Assembly: GCA_030538115.1 (NCBI GenBank) | Contig: JAUNUP010000020.1 | Coordinates: 1 to 58,754, forward strand | Source: Dermatophilus congolensis | Lineage (GTDB): Bacteria > Actinomycetota > Actinomycetes > Actinomycetales > Dermatophilaceae | Length of the DNA stretch: 58,754 bases | Reading direction: 5' to 3' | Shown: positions 21,498 through 31,694 of the stretch, one piece after another | How the letters are laid out: each line of letters begins with the position of its first letter | Position numbering within the stretch: position 1 is the first letter of the stretch | Notes under the pieces: model-generated | Told to the model about the DNA's origin: nothing | The model's input: only the letters and a program-made list of their open reading frames with translations | Database searches by the model: none | Translations under genes and position numbers: made by a program

Positions 21498-22343
21498 TCA
21501 GTACTGGTAGAAGCCTCGGCCTGACTTTCGGCCCAGGAGGCCCGCCTCGACCATGCGGCGCAGGAGCGGCGGGGGAGCGTAGGTGGGCTCCTTGAACTCC
21601 TCGTAGAGCGACTCCGCGATCGAGACCATCGTGTCGAGGCCGATGAGGTCGGCCAGGGCGAGCGGGCCCTGCGGGTGGGCGGCGCCGCGGACGAGGCCCT
21701 CGTCGATGTCCTCCGCCGTGGCCACGCCCTGCTCGAGCATGCGGATCGCGGAGAGCACGAACGGCACCAGCAGCGCGTTGACGACAAAGCCCGAACGGTC
21801 GGGGGCGGTGATGGGGTGCTTGCCGAGCTGGTCGGCGGCGAAGGCGCGGGCCCGCTCGACGGTCTCGGAGCTGGTCAACAGGCTCGGCACCAACTCCACG
21901 AGCGACAGCACCGGCACCGGGTTGAAGAAGTGCACACCCATGACGTTCTCGGGGCGCTTCGTCGCTGCAGCGATCGTGCTGATCGGGATCGAGCTCGTGT
22001 TGGAGGCGAGGATCGCGTCTTTCGCCTCCACGATGCCGTCGAGTCGCTTGAAGAGCTCGGTCTTCGCGGCCGCGACCTCTGCGATCGCCTCGATGACGAT
22101 CTCTCGATCGTGCAGGCGGTGGATGTCGGAGACGACCTCGATGCGGTCGAGCACCGCATCGGCGCTGTCGACCTTGCCCCGCTCCTCCGCCTTGGCGAGC
22201 GACTTCTCCAGGCGCGCGCGCCCCGCCTCCGCCACCTGCGGATTGGCCTCGACAACAACGACATCGAGCTCGGCCTGCGCACAGACCTGGGCGATGCCCG
22301 AACCCATCAGCCCACAACCGACGACGCCAACGCGCTGGAACAT
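21498..22343 (-). CDS. 3-hydroxybutyryl-CoA dehydrogenase
   Basis: A 281-aa NAD(P)-dependent enzyme converting acetoacetyl-CoA and 3-hydroxybutyryl-CoA. The Rossmann motif is GVVGCGLMGSGIAQVCAQ at the N-terminus. The catalytic region has NTSSIPISTIAAAT and the His in GVHFFNPVPVLSLVEL. The C-terminal domain has FVVNALLVPF and ends GLLGRKSGRGFYQY. The ATG at 22343 has an upstream GAGGAG, so the slightly longer frame is not used. It may serve fatty acid oxidation or PHB metabolism; no partner enzyme is adjacent. Confidence 0.92.
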   Translation of the reverse strand: MFQRVGVVGCGLMGSGIAQVCAQAELDVVVVEANPQVAEAGRARLEKSLAKAEERGKVDSADAVLDRIEVVSDIHRLHDREIVIEAIAEVAAAKTELFKRLDGIVEAKDAILASNTSSIPISTIAAATKRPENVMGVHFFNPVPVLSLVELVPSLLTSSETVERARAFAADQLGKHPITAPDRSGFVVNALLVPFVLSAIRMLEQGVATAEDIDEGLVRGAAHPQGPLALADLIGLDTMVSIAESLYEEFKEPTYAPPPLLRRMVEAGLLGRKSGRGFYQY

Positions 22344-22565
22344 GCGAATCTCCTCAACGGCTCTCCACTGCAACTGCGATCGACACTAACCGGCTAGGCG
22401 GGGCCGGTAGGGCGCTGCGGGGGCGCGACCTCGGCTCGTCGGTTGTGCGCCTCCGCCGATAGGGGGACTTCCCCAAGGGCGATTCGGTTCGTCGGAGTCA
22501 GCCGGCCACGTATAACGAGAGGGCAGCACGGCTGCTGCCGTGCCCATCTCGAGAATCGGGGAAAC

Positions 22566-23495
22566 ATGTCTCGTGACAACCGTTCTGGTGAAGGCAGGGT
22601 GGCCTCCGCACGTCGCACCGATGGTGCCGCACTGGGAGCGTTCCATTTCGACCGACCTGTCGTCACCCATCCGAAATGGCCGATCTGGGCGCGCATTCTG
22701 GTGCTACCGGTGGCCATGATCGCGGGGCAGTTCTCACCCGGCGTGTGGACGCTGATACCCGGACTGAGCGAATTCTCCCAGCGGGAGCGCACCAACCTGG
22801 CCGTGCAGATCCCTCTCGGTATGTTGTTGCTGGCCACAGCCACGGCCCTCAGCCTCCTCGTCGTGTGGCTCCTGGTGCGCTTCGTCGACGGGATGAGGCT
22901 GCGCGACATCGGACTCCATTGGGACCGTCGCACCCTGCCCACACTCGCCATTGGCTACGCCGCGGCCCTCGTCATCGTCGTGCCGGTGGGGCTGGCACTT
23001 CAAGCCGCTGGCATGACTCGGCCCGCGGTGTCGAGCGGGCTGCCACTGTGGGCTGACTTCGTGCAGAGCGGCATCACCCTTGCGCTTCTCTTCCAGGGAT
23101 TCCCCGAGGAGCTCTACTGGCGCGGCTACGGCATTGCGGTCCTACGCGACCACCCGGTACGAGCGGTCTGGATCACGGCCGCACTGTTCGGAGTGATGCA
23201 CCTCATCTCCGCGGGCGGGCAACAGAACACGCTCGAACGGGTCGCGTACCTGGCGACTCCGTTCGGGTTCGCGCTGCTCGCCGGCGCTCTCGCGCTGGTC
23301 TACCGCTCGGTGTGGCCGGCTGTCGGTGTTCACGCCGGTAATCATCTGGGCAACTTCATCATCCAGAGGCTCGGAGTCGGAGACAGCCCCTATGTGTGGA
23401 TGGTCGTCGGGCTCATCATGACGATCGTCGCCGTCGTGATCCTGCAGCGCTGGGCCGCCGGAAGAAACCTCAGCCCACGACCTGCAGGCGCGTGA
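22566..23495 (+). CDS. CPBP family intramembrane glutamic endopeptidase
   Basis: A 309-aa membrane protein with about eight transmembrane segments after a 45-residue cytosolic N-terminus. The three CPBP (Abi/CAAX) motifs are present: PEELYWRGY (EExxxR), FGVMHL (FxxxH) and VHAGNHLGN (HxxxN). Relatives process prenylated proteins or bacteriocins or act in immunity; the substrate is unknown. The ATG at 22566 has a cggggaa site. The last 26 nt overlap the convergent binding-protein gene. Confidence 0.88.
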   Translation: MSRDNRSGEGRVASARRTDGAALGAFHFDRPVVTHPKWPIWARILVLPVAMIAGQFSPGVWTLIPGLSEFSQRERTNLAVQIPLGMLLLATATALSLLVVWLLVRFVDGMRLRDIGLHWDRRTLPTLAIGYAAALVIVVPVGLALQAAGMTRPAVSSGLPLWADFVQSGITLALLFQGFPEELYWRGYGIAVLRDHPVRAVWITAALFGVMHLISAGGQQNTLERVAYLATPFGFALLAGALALVYRSVWPAVGVHAGNHLGNFIIQRLGVGDSPYVWMVVGLIMTIVAVVILQRWAAGRNLSPRPAGA

Positions 23496-25098
23496 GGTCG
23501 ACCGCGCCCTTCGGCGTGAGCCACACGTTGGTCACCCGCGGGCTCCACACCGCCACGGCGCGCTGGTCGAACATCGGGATGCTCGGCATGTCGGCCTGAA
23601 GCATCTGCTCGGCCCGTTGGTAGAGCGCGGCGCGTGTTTCGGCGTCAGGGGCGCCCGCGGCCTGCGCGATCGCCTCGTCGAAGGCCGGGTTGCTGTAATG
23701 GCTTGAGTTGGCCATGCCGTTCGTGGAGAACAGCGGCGTGAGGTAGTTGTCGATGCTCGGGTAGTTCATCGGCCAGGCCGAGCGGTACATGCCGGTGATC
23801 GTGCCGTCCTCGATACGGCTACGGAAAATCGACAGGTTGAGGATCGGCCGCGAGACACAGTTCACGCCCAACGCGAGACGGATGGAGCGGCACACGCCCG
23901 TGGTCCACGGACCGTGGTCGGAGTCGGCGTTGTACCAGAGCGTCAGTTGGTCGGAGTAGCCACCCGCCTTCTCCAGCAGGCGCTTCGCCTCCTCCGGGTC
24001 GTACGTGCAGTACTTCCCGCAACCGCCTGGCCGGTACCCCGACACGAGCGGCGACACCCACCCCGTGGCCGCGACGTGCTGGCCGCCGAAGTAGTCGTCG
24101 ATGATCGCCTGCCGGTCGATTGCCATCGACAGCGCCTGGCGGAGGTATGGGTTCTGCACGTGCTCGTCGGCGCTCGCGGTCGCGAAGTTGAGCGACGTCG
24201 TCGTGCCGATGGGGCGGCTCACAAACCGGCTCGGAAAGTCGCGGCGGTAGCGGCCCTGTGTGATGGCCGAGGTCGGCAGGTCGCGGGTGACGTCGAGCAG
24301 TCCCGACTGGGCGTCTTTGTACGCCGCGTCGACGCTGCCGTACGACCGCACGCGCACCTCGTCGATATGCCCCGGTGTCGGACCCGTGTATTCGGCGAAC
24401 CGCGTGAGCGTGATGACGCCGTCGTCGCTGCCGGTCACCTGGTAGGGGCCAGCGCCAATGGGGGCGCGGGCGAAGGCGTCGGGGTCGGCGAAGAACGCAT
24501 CGGGGAGTGGAGCGAAGGCGCGGTAGCCCAGGCGCAGCACGAGGTTGGTAGTGGGGCGTTCGAGCGTGACCGTGAACGTGTGGTCGTCGACGACCTTGAG
24601 GCCGCTCATCGTGCGCGCTGTGGGCGTATCGCCGTCGGCCGGGTGCACCTGCGCATAGCCCTGGACGGGGGCGAAGAACGGCGCATTGACCTGCTTGTTC
24701 GGGGCGTACGCAGTGTGGTTCCAGGCGTCGACGAAGTTCGAGGCATGCACCTCGGTGCCGTCCTGAAACAGGTAGCCGGGTCTGAGGCGCACGGTGTAGG
24801 TGCGGTTGTCTGCGCTGGTGATCGACGCGGCGATGTCGTTCTCTGCGACGCCGGTCTCGGTGTCGTACCGCACGAGCATCGCCGTCGTCGCGTCGACGAG
24901 GTCGCCTCCGCATACCTCGGCCGTGTTGCCGGGGACGAGGGGGTTCTGCGGCGAACACCCCCGGATCGTGACCGTGCCCCCCTCGATGGGCTGCAACGTC
25001 CCGCCGTTATCAGGTGCGGCGGTGCACGCCGACAACCCCGCTACGCCCACGACGAACGCAGCCAAGGCACGAGAGGCACTCCGCGAGATCACGCCCAC
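23470..25098 (-). CDS. Peptide ABC transporter substrate-binding lipoprotein (second copy)
   Basis: A 542-aa family 5 extracellular solute-binding protein. The signal peptide ends in the lipobox LSAC (Cys25). The mature protein begins GGTVTIRGCSPQNPLVPG and has YTVRLRPGYLFQDGTEVHASNFVDAW split across the usual SBP_bac_5 start, and a CGKYCTYDPEEAKRLLEKAG segment. It is clearly paralogous to the protein at 29736-31385. Start chosen as GTG at 25098 to give a normal lipoprotein signal; an ATG at 25152 is possible, and longer frames run through repeat DNA. It lies downstream of oppF, separated by palindromic repeats, so it may have its own promoter. Confidence 0.88.
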   Translation of the reverse strand: MGVISRSASRALAAFVVGVAGLSACTAAPDNGGTLQPIEGGTVTIRGCSPQNPLVPGNTAEVCGGDLVDATTAMLVRYDTETGVAENDIAASITSADNRTYTVRLRPGYLFQDGTEVHASNFVDAWNHTAYAPNKQVNAPFFAPVQGYAQVHPADGDTPTARTMSGLKVVDDHTFTVTLERPTTNLVLRLGYRAFAPLPDAFFADPDAFARAPIGAGPYQVTGSDDGVITLTRFAEYTGPTPGHIDEVRVRSYGSVDAAYKDAQSGLLDVTRDLPTSAITQGRYRRDFPSRFVSRPIGTTTSLNFATASADEHVQNPYLRQALSMAIDRQAIIDDYFGGQHVAATGWVSPLVSGYRPGGCGKYCTYDPEEAKRLLEKAGGYSDQLTLWYNADSDHGPWTTGVCRSIRLALGVNCVSRPILNLSIFRSRIEDGTITGMYRSAWPMNYPSIDNYLTPLFSTNGMANSSHYSNPAFDEAIAQAAGAPDAETRAALYQRAEQMLQADMPSIPMFDQRAVAVWSPRVTNVWLTPKGAVDLTRLQVVG

Positions 25099-25187
25099 CA
25101 GCGTAGTCCCGCTGGTCAGAGCGACATGCGCTCCTTCGGCAAGTAGCGGCATCCAGGCTTCTTGGCCCCCGGGCCCCGCCCCCCGGG

Positions 25188-25310
25188 CCACGGCACTGCT
25201 GCTGAGAGGCGCGGTATCGGGGGGCATGTGCCGCGGCACCTTCTCGGACGGGGCGCCGTGGCACATGTTCTCCCGTCGTGTCGCCTTTGCGCGTGAGTGC
25301 CACGGCGCGG
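25188..25310. repeat. Nested palindromic repeat, copy C (diverged)
   Basis: Homologous to copies A and B: it shares ggcactg.tgctg, the inner inverted arms catgtgccgcggc (25225-25237) and gccgtggcacatg (25255-25267, one G-U), and the right end gtgagtgccacggcgcgg. It lies between oppF and the second binding-protein gene. The rest of the 385-bp gap holds GC-rich sequence without a gene. Confidence 0.85.
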
Positions 25311-25446
25311 AAGCACCTTCCCGCGCGTGTGCCGCGGCACCTTCTCGGACGGGGCGCCGTGGCACATGTCTCCGCGTCGCCCTGCCTTTGCGCGTGAGTG
25401 CCACGGCGCGGAAGCACCTTCCCGCGCGTGTGCCGCGGCGCGGAAG
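25227..25446. repeat. 101-bp tandem duplication containing copy D (left-truncated)
   Basis: The sequence at 25227-25327 recurs at 25328-25428 with few changes, and a third fragment (gtgtgccgcggcgcgg) follows to about 25446. The second unit carries the inner hairpin and right end of the palindromic element but lacks the outer left arm. Both units contain aagcaccttcccgcgcgt at the junction. Confidence 0.85.
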
Positions 25447-25483
25447 GGGACGAGCCGGTCCACCGCGTCCTGGAGCAGCCGCG

Positions 25484-26494
25484 TCAGACCTGTGCCCGTT
25501 CCTTTGCGAAGTGGCAGGCGCTGGCGTGGCCTGCTTCCGAGAGGCCGTCGGGGCGGGGTTTTAGTTCCGGGTCTTCGACCGAGCAGATGTCTTGCGCTAT
25601 CGGGCAGCGGGTGTGGAAGCGGCAGCCGCTCGGCGGGTTCGCCGGGCTCGGCACGTCGCCGGTCAAGACGATCTGGCCCTGCAGGCCCCGCAGTGTCGGG
25701 TCGGGCACCGGCACCGCGGAGAGGAGCGCCTGCGTGTACGGGTGCGTCGCGTGGTCGTAGACCTCGTCGGCCGTGCCGATCTCCACCAGCTTGCCGAGAT
25801 ACATCACGCCGACACGGTCGGAGATGTGGCGCACCACCGACAGGTCGTGCGCGATGAAAACGTACGCCAGGCCGAGTTCGTTCTGCAGCCGTTCGAGCAG
25901 GTTCACCACCTGCGCCTGCACCGACACGTCGAGCGCCGACACCGGTTCGTCGCACACCAGCACCTTGGGCTTCAACGCGATACCCCGCGCGATACCGATG
26001 CGCTGCCGCTGCCCGCCCGAGAACTGGTGCGGGTAGCGGTTGATGTGCTCCGGGTTGAGGCCCACCAGGTCGAGCAACTCCTGCACCGCCGCTCGGCGGC
26101 CGCCCTTCGGCACCACGTCGGGGTGGATGTCGAACGGCTCACCGATGATGTCGCCTACCGTCTTGCGCGGGTTCAGCGACGTGTACGGGTCTTGGAAGAC
26201 GATCTGGATGTCTCGGCGCAGCTTCCGCAGTTCGGCGCCGCTGGCGGTCGCCATGTCGGCGCCCTCGAAGTCGACACTCCCGGAGGTAGGCGCCTCCAGA
26301 CGCATGAGCAGCCTGCCCAGTGTCGACTTGCCACAGCCCGATTCGCCGACGATGCCCAACGTCTCACCGCGGTGCAGCTCGAACGAGACCCCGTCGACCG
26401 CCTTGACATGCCCGACCGTGCGCCTCAACACACCCTTCTTGATCGGGTAGTGCTTCACCAGATCGGTCGCACGAAGAATGACGTCGCTGCTCAT
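25484..26494 (-). CDS. oppF: Oligopeptide ABC transporter ATP-binding protein (OppF/DppF type)
   Basis: A 336-aa ABC ATPase on the cytoplasmic face of the importer. Walker A is GESGCGKST (residues 50-58), the signature [14 protein letters not shown], Walker [13 protein letters not shown], and the H-loop in [11 protein letters not shown]. The C-terminal oligo_HPY region has [15 protein letters not shown] with cysteines that in relatives can bind Fe-S or help pair with OppD. An AGGAG site precedes the ATG. It ends the B-C-D-F run. Confidence 0.93.
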   Translation of the reverse strand: MSSDVILRATDLVKHYPIKKGVLRRTVGHVKAVDGVSFELHRGETLGIVGESGCGKSTLGRLLMRLEAPTSGSVDFEGADMATASGAELRKLRRDIQIVFQDPYTSLNPRKTVGDIIGEPFDIHPDVVPKGGRRAAVQELLDLVGLNPEHINRYPHQFSGGQRQRIGIARGIALKPKVLVCDEPVSALDVSVQAQVVNLLERLQNELGLAYVFIAHDLSVVRHISDRVGVMYLGKLVEIGTADEVYDHATHPYTQALLSAVPVPDPTLRGLQGQIVLTGDVPSPANPPSGCRFHTRCPIAQDICSVEDPELKPRPDGLSEAGHASACHFAKERAQV

Positions 26495-26573
26495 GCTGTC
26501 TCCTCGCGCTCGTCACGGCGCACCGTCTCGTGGTGGGGCATGCGCGGCTGCCGCGGAGCCGTTTCCTCGCCGC

Positions 26574-27662
<1,089 letters not shown>

Positions 27663-27690
27663 GGTTGCTCCTGATCGTGGGATCGGCGGG

Positions 27691-28671
27691 CTAGCGCTGC
27701 TTGGGGTCGAACGCGTCGCGGATGACGTCGCCGAGCAGGATGAACGCGAGCACGGTGAGCGAGAGGAAGATGCTGGGGAAGATCAGCATGTGCGGGGCCA
27801 CGTAGATCGCGACCGTCGCGTCGGAGATCGCCAGACCCCACGAGATGGCCGGGGGAGTCAGGCCGATGCCGAGGAACGACAAGGTCGCCTCCGCGGCGAT
27901 GAACATGCCGAGGTTGATCGTCGAGACCACGAGCGCCGGCGCGAAGGCGTTGGGCAGCACGTGTTTGAGGATGATGCGGCCGTTGCCGGCGCCGAGCGCC
28001 CGTGCGGCCATGACGTACTCGTTCTCCTTGACCTGCAGCACGCTGCCGCGCATGAGGCGGGCGATGTTCGGCCAACCGAACAGGCTGAGCACGAACACGA
28101 CCTTGCCGACGACCAGGTAGAAGGGGGAGTCGGGTGGGTTCGGGAAAGACGACATGAACAGGATGCCGCCCAGCAGCATGGGGATCGCGAAGAACATGTC
28201 GGTGACCCGCATGAGGATCGCGTCCCAGATCCCGCCGAAGAACGCGGCCAGCGTGCCCATGATCGAGCCCAGAACCAGCGTCGTGATCGTGGTCAGCACG
28301 CCGACGATGATCGACGCCCGCGCCCCGTAGACCGTGCGCGCGTAGATGTCGGCGCCCTGCAGATCGAAGCCGAACCACGCCTCGCCGCTGGGCTTCTCGC
28401 GGCTACGCATGAGGTCGGCCGCGTGTGGATCGGTGCGCGTGAACAGCTGCGGAAACGCGGCCATGAGTACGAACGTGAGGATGAGCGCGGCCGAGACCCA
28501 GAACATGGGACGTCGGCGCAGTTGGCGCCATGCGTCGGAGGTGAGTGAGCGGGCGGGGGCGGCGTCGCCTCCGTCAGGGCCGAGCGCACCGGGCACTGCG
28601 CCTCCGCCTGCGGCGACGGCGGCCGGGCTGGCGGCCTCACCGATTCCCGGCATCTGCTGCTGGTCAGTCAT
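27691..28671 (-). CDS. oppC: Oligopeptide ABC transporter permease (OppC/DppC type)
   Basis: A 326-aa inner-membrane permease with about six hydrophobic segments. An N-terminal segment of about 50 polar Ala/Gly-rich residues precedes the first membrane span (FWVSAALILTFVLMAAFPQL). The EAA loop is around ARALGAGNGRIILKHVLPNA, and the C-terminus reads LLGDVIRDAFDPKQR. It overlaps oppB by 8 nt, so translation is probably coupled. Confidence 0.92.
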   Translation of the reverse strand: MTDQQQMPGIGEAASPAAVAAGGGAVPGALGPDGGDAAPARSLTSDAWRQLRRRPMFWVSAALILTFVLMAAFPQLFTRTDPHAADLMRSREKPSGEAWFGFDLQGADIYARTVYGARASIIVGVLTTITTLVLGSIMGTLAAFFGGIWDAILMRVTDMFFAIPMLLGGILFMSSFPNPPDSPFYLVVGKVVFVLSLFGWPNIARLMRGSVLQVKENEYVMAARALGAGNGRIILKHVLPNAFAPALVVSTINLGMFIAAEATLSFLGIGLTPPAISWGLAISDATVAIYVAPHMLIFPSIFLSLTVLAFILLGDVIRDAFDPKQR

Positions 28672-29590
28672 GGCTGATCCTGGGGTCGAGAACGCCGTAA
28701 AGCAGGTCGACGATCAGGTTGACGAGGAGGAAGACGAGCACCAGCACGGTCACGGCCGAGACCACGGCGATGCCGTCACGGTTGTAGATGCCGTCGAAGA
28801 TGTACCCGCCGACTCCGGGGATGTTGAAGATGCGCTCGGTGACGATCGCGCCGCCGAGCAGCGCACCGAAGTCGGCGCCGACGAACGTGATTACTGGGAT
28901 GAGCGAGTTACGCAGCACGTGCACGCCGACGACGCGGCGCTGCGGCAGACCCTTGGCGCGAGCGGTGCGGGCGTAGTCGGCGCGCAGGTTCTCGACGAGG
29001 TTCGTGCGGGTCAGGCGCGCGACATAGGCGATGGAGAGGGAACCGAGCACGAAACCGGGCAACAGGAGTTCGTACCAGCCGGGGTTGGAGCCGGCGGTCA
29101 CCGGGAACCAGCCGAGGTTGATGCCGAACAGCCACTGCAGCACGGGGGCGATGACGATGATCGGGATCGAGATGACGAACAGGGTCCCCACCATGACCAG
29201 GGCGTCTATGAACCCGCCCTTGCGTATGCCGGCGACGATGCCGGCCAGCACGCCGATGAGCACCTCGACGGTGACGGCCACGATCGCCAGGCGCGCCGTC
29301 ACGGAGTACCGCTCGGTCAGCTCCTCTGCGATCGGGTTACCGAAGTAGTTGTTGCCGAAGTCGCCCTGGGCCACGTTGCCCATGAACTTGCCGTACTGCA
29401 CGATCAGCGGATCGTCGAGGTTGTGCTCGGCCTTGAACGCCGCCACGAACTCCGGCGAACACGGCCGCTCGCCGCACTTGCCGACCGTCGGATCGCCGGG
29501 CAGGGCGAAGACCATCGCGAAGATGAGAAAGGTCGCGCCCAGGACCACCGGGATCATCTGCAATAGTCGGCGCGCGATATAGGTGCCCAC
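28664..29590 (-). CDS. oppB: Oligopeptide ABC transporter permease (OppB/DppB type)
   Basis: A 308-aa permease. It starts GTYIARRLLQMIPVVLGATF, typical of OppB, and has the conserved ALPGDP and the EAA loop ARTARAKGLPQRRVVGVHVL. It ends YGVLDPRISHD. The GTG at 29590 is chosen because AGGAG lies about 9 nt upstream; the longer frame from 29680 has no such site and runs into a terminator hairpin. About six membrane segments. Confidence 0.92.
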   Translation of the reverse strand: MGTYIARRLLQMIPVVLGATFLIFAMVFALPGDPTVGKCGERPCSPEFVAAFKAEHNLDDPLIVQYGKFMGNVAQGDFGNNYFGNPIAEELTERYSVTARLAIVAVTVEVLIGVLAGIVAGIRKGGFIDALVMVGTLFVISIPIIVIAPVLQWLFGINLGWFPVTAGSNPGWYELLLPGFVLGSLSIAYVARLTRTNLVENLRADYARTARAKGLPQRRVVGVHVLRNSLIPVITFVGADFGALLGGAIVTERIFNIPGVGGYIFDGIYNRDGIAVVSAVTVLVLVFLLVNLIVDLLYGVLDPRISHD

Positions 29591-29648
29591 GTAATGGCTC
29601 CTGCGTTGTGAGGGAGGGGCCTGCTGGTCACGCGAGTGTAGAGCGCGA

Positions 29649-29687
29649 CGCCGGGGTGCGCAGCAGTGGTCGCTGCGCACCCCGGCG
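29649..29687 (-). terminator. Intercistronic hairpin between binding protein and oppB
   Basis: Arms 29649-29664 and 29672-29687 form a perfect 16-bp stem (cgccggggtgcgcagc). It follows the binding-protein stop by 48 nt. It probably causes partial termination so that the binding protein is made in excess over the membrane parts. Confidence 0.7.
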
Positions 29688-29735
29688 GTTCACACTCGTA
29701 CTCGCATGCCCGATGCAGTCATGGCAGGGCGAGGG

Positions 29736-31385
29736 TCAGCCGACGACCTGGATCGAGGACAGGTCGACCGTCCCCTTCGGCGTCTGCTTGACGTTGGTCA
29801 CCTTGTCGCTCCAGACGATCGACTGCGTGTAGTCGAACATCGGGATCGTCGGCATGCCGTTCTGCAGCATCTTCTCGGCCTCCTGGTAGATCTTGTTCGC
29901 GTCTTCCAGGTTGTCGGCCGCAGCGGCCTCGGCCAGCTTCGCGTCAAACGCAGGGTCACTGAACTTGCCGTCGTTGGAGCTGGCGCCCGTCGCGTAGAGC
30001 GGGGTGAGGAAGTTCTCGATCGACGGGTAGTCCATCTGCCAACCCGTGCGGAACATACCCTTCATCTCACCCTTGGTGATCTGGTCGCGGAAGGTCTTGA
30101 AGTCGACGACCGGGGTGGCGACGCAGTTGATGCCCAGGTTGGTCTTGATGTTGTTGCACACCGCCGTGGTCCACGGGCCGTGGTCGGAGTCGGCGTTGTA
30201 CGACAGCGTCAGCGTGCCGGTGTAGCCGCCCGCCTCCGCGAGCAGAGCCTTGGCCTTCTCCGGGTTGTACGTGCAGTACTCGCCGCAGCCGTCCTTGGCG
30301 TAGCCGTCGACCGCAGGCGAGACCCAGCCGGTCGCGGGCACGCGGGCGCCGGAGAAGATCTGCTTGCTGATGGTGTCGCGGTCGATAGCCATCGACAGGG
30401 CCTGGCGCAGCTTCGGGTTCTGCACCGACGGGTCTGTCTCCTTGCGCGCGAACGAGATCGTCTGGTTCGTCGCAACCGGGTTGGTAATCCAGCGGTTCGG
30501 GAAGTCACGCTTGTACTTCTCGTCGAGCATCGCGCTCTGCGGCATGTCGTTGGTGGCGTCGAGGTTGCCGGCCTGCAGATCCTTGTAGGCGGCCTCGATG
30601 TCCTGGTAGAGCTTGAACGTCACCTGGTCGACGTGGCCCTTGAATTCACCCGAGTAGTTCGGGTTCTTCTTGATGATGATCTCCTTGTTGGGAGTCCACG
30701 ACTCGACCGAGTACGGGCCGGCCGTGATCGGTTTCTTGCCGTACGCCTCGGTGTCGGTGAAGAACACGTCGGGCAGCGGGGCGAACGCCGGGTAGCCGAG
30801 ACGCACCTCGAGGTTCGAGACCTTGCCCGCCGTCTTGATCGTGAACGTGTGGTCGTCGACGACCTTGAGGCCGCTCATCGTCTTGGCCTTCGGAGTGGCG
30901 TTGGCCTCCGACTGCAGGTCAGTGAAGCCCTCGATGGGCTCGAAGAAGTAGCTGTTCAGCTGCGCGTTGGGGCCGTAGGCCACCCAGTTCCAGGCATCGA
31001 CGAAGTTCTTGGCCTTGACCTCGGTGCCGTCGGAGAACTTGTAGCCCTTCTTGATCTTCACGGTGAAGTTCTGGGCGTCGCTGGTCTCGATCGACTCCGC
31101 GATGTCGTTCGTGGGGGCCGAAGTCGCCTGGTCGTAGTGGATGAGCGCCGCCGTGACCGCGTCGATCACGTCGCCACCGCAGACCTCGTTGGTCGAGCCA
31201 CCGATGAGCGGGTTCTGCGGGTTGCAGCCGCGGATGGAGATGCTGCCGCCTTCGATACCCGGCTTCTGCTCGGGGGCCGCGGTGCCGTTTCCACCACTGC
31301 CGGTGCCTCCGCCTCCGCCGCACGCGGCAAGGAGGGCGGTGAGGGAGATGCTTGCGACGACTGCTGCTCGCGTTCGCTTCTGCAT
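29736..31385 (-). CDS. Peptide ABC transporter substrate-binding lipoprotein (first copy)
   Basis: A 549-aa family 5 solute-binding protein anchored by a lipid at Cys22 (lipobox LAAC, then GGGGG). It begins GGSISIRGCNPQNPLIGGST and has FTVKIKKGYKFSDGTEVKAK and NFVDAWNWVAYGPNAQ, and the paired-cysteine segment CGEYCTYNPEKAKALLAEAG. It heads the SBP-B-C-D-F transcription unit. The ATG at 31385 is chosen for the normal lipoprotein signal and an aaaggg site. It probably binds peptides; the ligand is unknown. Confidence 0.92.
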   Translation of the reverse strand: MQKRTRAAVVASISLTALLAACGGGGGTGSGGNGTAAPEQKPGIEGGSISIRGCNPQNPLIGGSTNEVCGGDVIDAVTAALIHYDQATSAPTNDIAESIETSDAQNFTVKIKKGYKFSDGTEVKAKNFVDAWNWVAYGPNAQLNSYFFEPIEGFTDLQSEANATPKAKTMSGLKVVDDHTFTIKTAGKVSNLEVRLGYPAFAPLPDVFFTDTEAYGKKPITAGPYSVESWTPNKEIIIKKNPNYSGEFKGHVDQVTFKLYQDIEAAYKDLQAGNLDATNDMPQSAMLDEKYKRDFPNRWITNPVATNQTISFARKETDPSVQNPKLRQALSMAIDRDTISKQIFSGARVPATGWVSPAVDGYAKDGCGEYCTYNPEKAKALLAEAGGYTGTLTLSYNADSDHGPWTTAVCNNIKTNLGINCVATPVVDFKTFRDQITKGEMKGMFRTGWQMDYPSIENFLTPLYATGASSNDGKFSDPAFDAKLAEAAAADNLEDANKIYQEAEKMLQNGMPTIPMFDYTQSIVWSDKVTNVKQTPKGTVDLSSIQVVG

Positions 31386-31600
31386 GAAGGTGTGCCCTTT
31401 CGCTCGGGTCGCAGGCCCCCCGGGAGTGTCGCCATCCGCCGTTCGACGGTGGCGCACCACGAGGTGTCGCCCACCTCGCATGGTCCTGCATTGTGACGTG
31501 CGCCATCGCACGTCGATCTCGTAAAAGTACGGGACTTACCTACAAGTAGCCAACAGGTGACTGAATCGTTACCGGATCTGAACACTCGTCCAGGTGGGTT

Positions 31601-31674
31601 GATCATGAAATTGCTGGCGACACACCGTAATTCGATGGCTTGTCGGAGAAATGACAACGGTGTGGTTCATGATC
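31601..31674 (+). ncRNA. Candidate structured leader upstream of the 78-aa gene
   Basis: Outer arms gatcatgaa (31601-31609) and ttcatgatc (31666-31674) and inner arms cacaccgt (31621-31628) and acggtgtg (31657-31664) are perfect inverses, giving a nested two-helix fold with an 11-nt bulge on the left. It ends 6 nt before the AAGGAGGTG of the small gene. The remainder of the 309-bp gap 31386-31694 holds lower-GC DNA likely to contain divergent promoters, but no gene. Confidence 0.35.
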
Positions 31675-31694
31675 GGTCACAAGGAGGTGCTCCG

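Noticed and set aside
25099..25404. N-terminal extension of the binding protein through the palindromic repeats
   Set aside because: The extra residues are Arg/His-rich products of the repeat and would bury the lipoprotein signal.
25227..25446. Possible CRISPR array
   Set aside because: The repeat period is 101 bp, units are internally palindromic and contiguous, no unique spacers exist and no cas genes are in the window.
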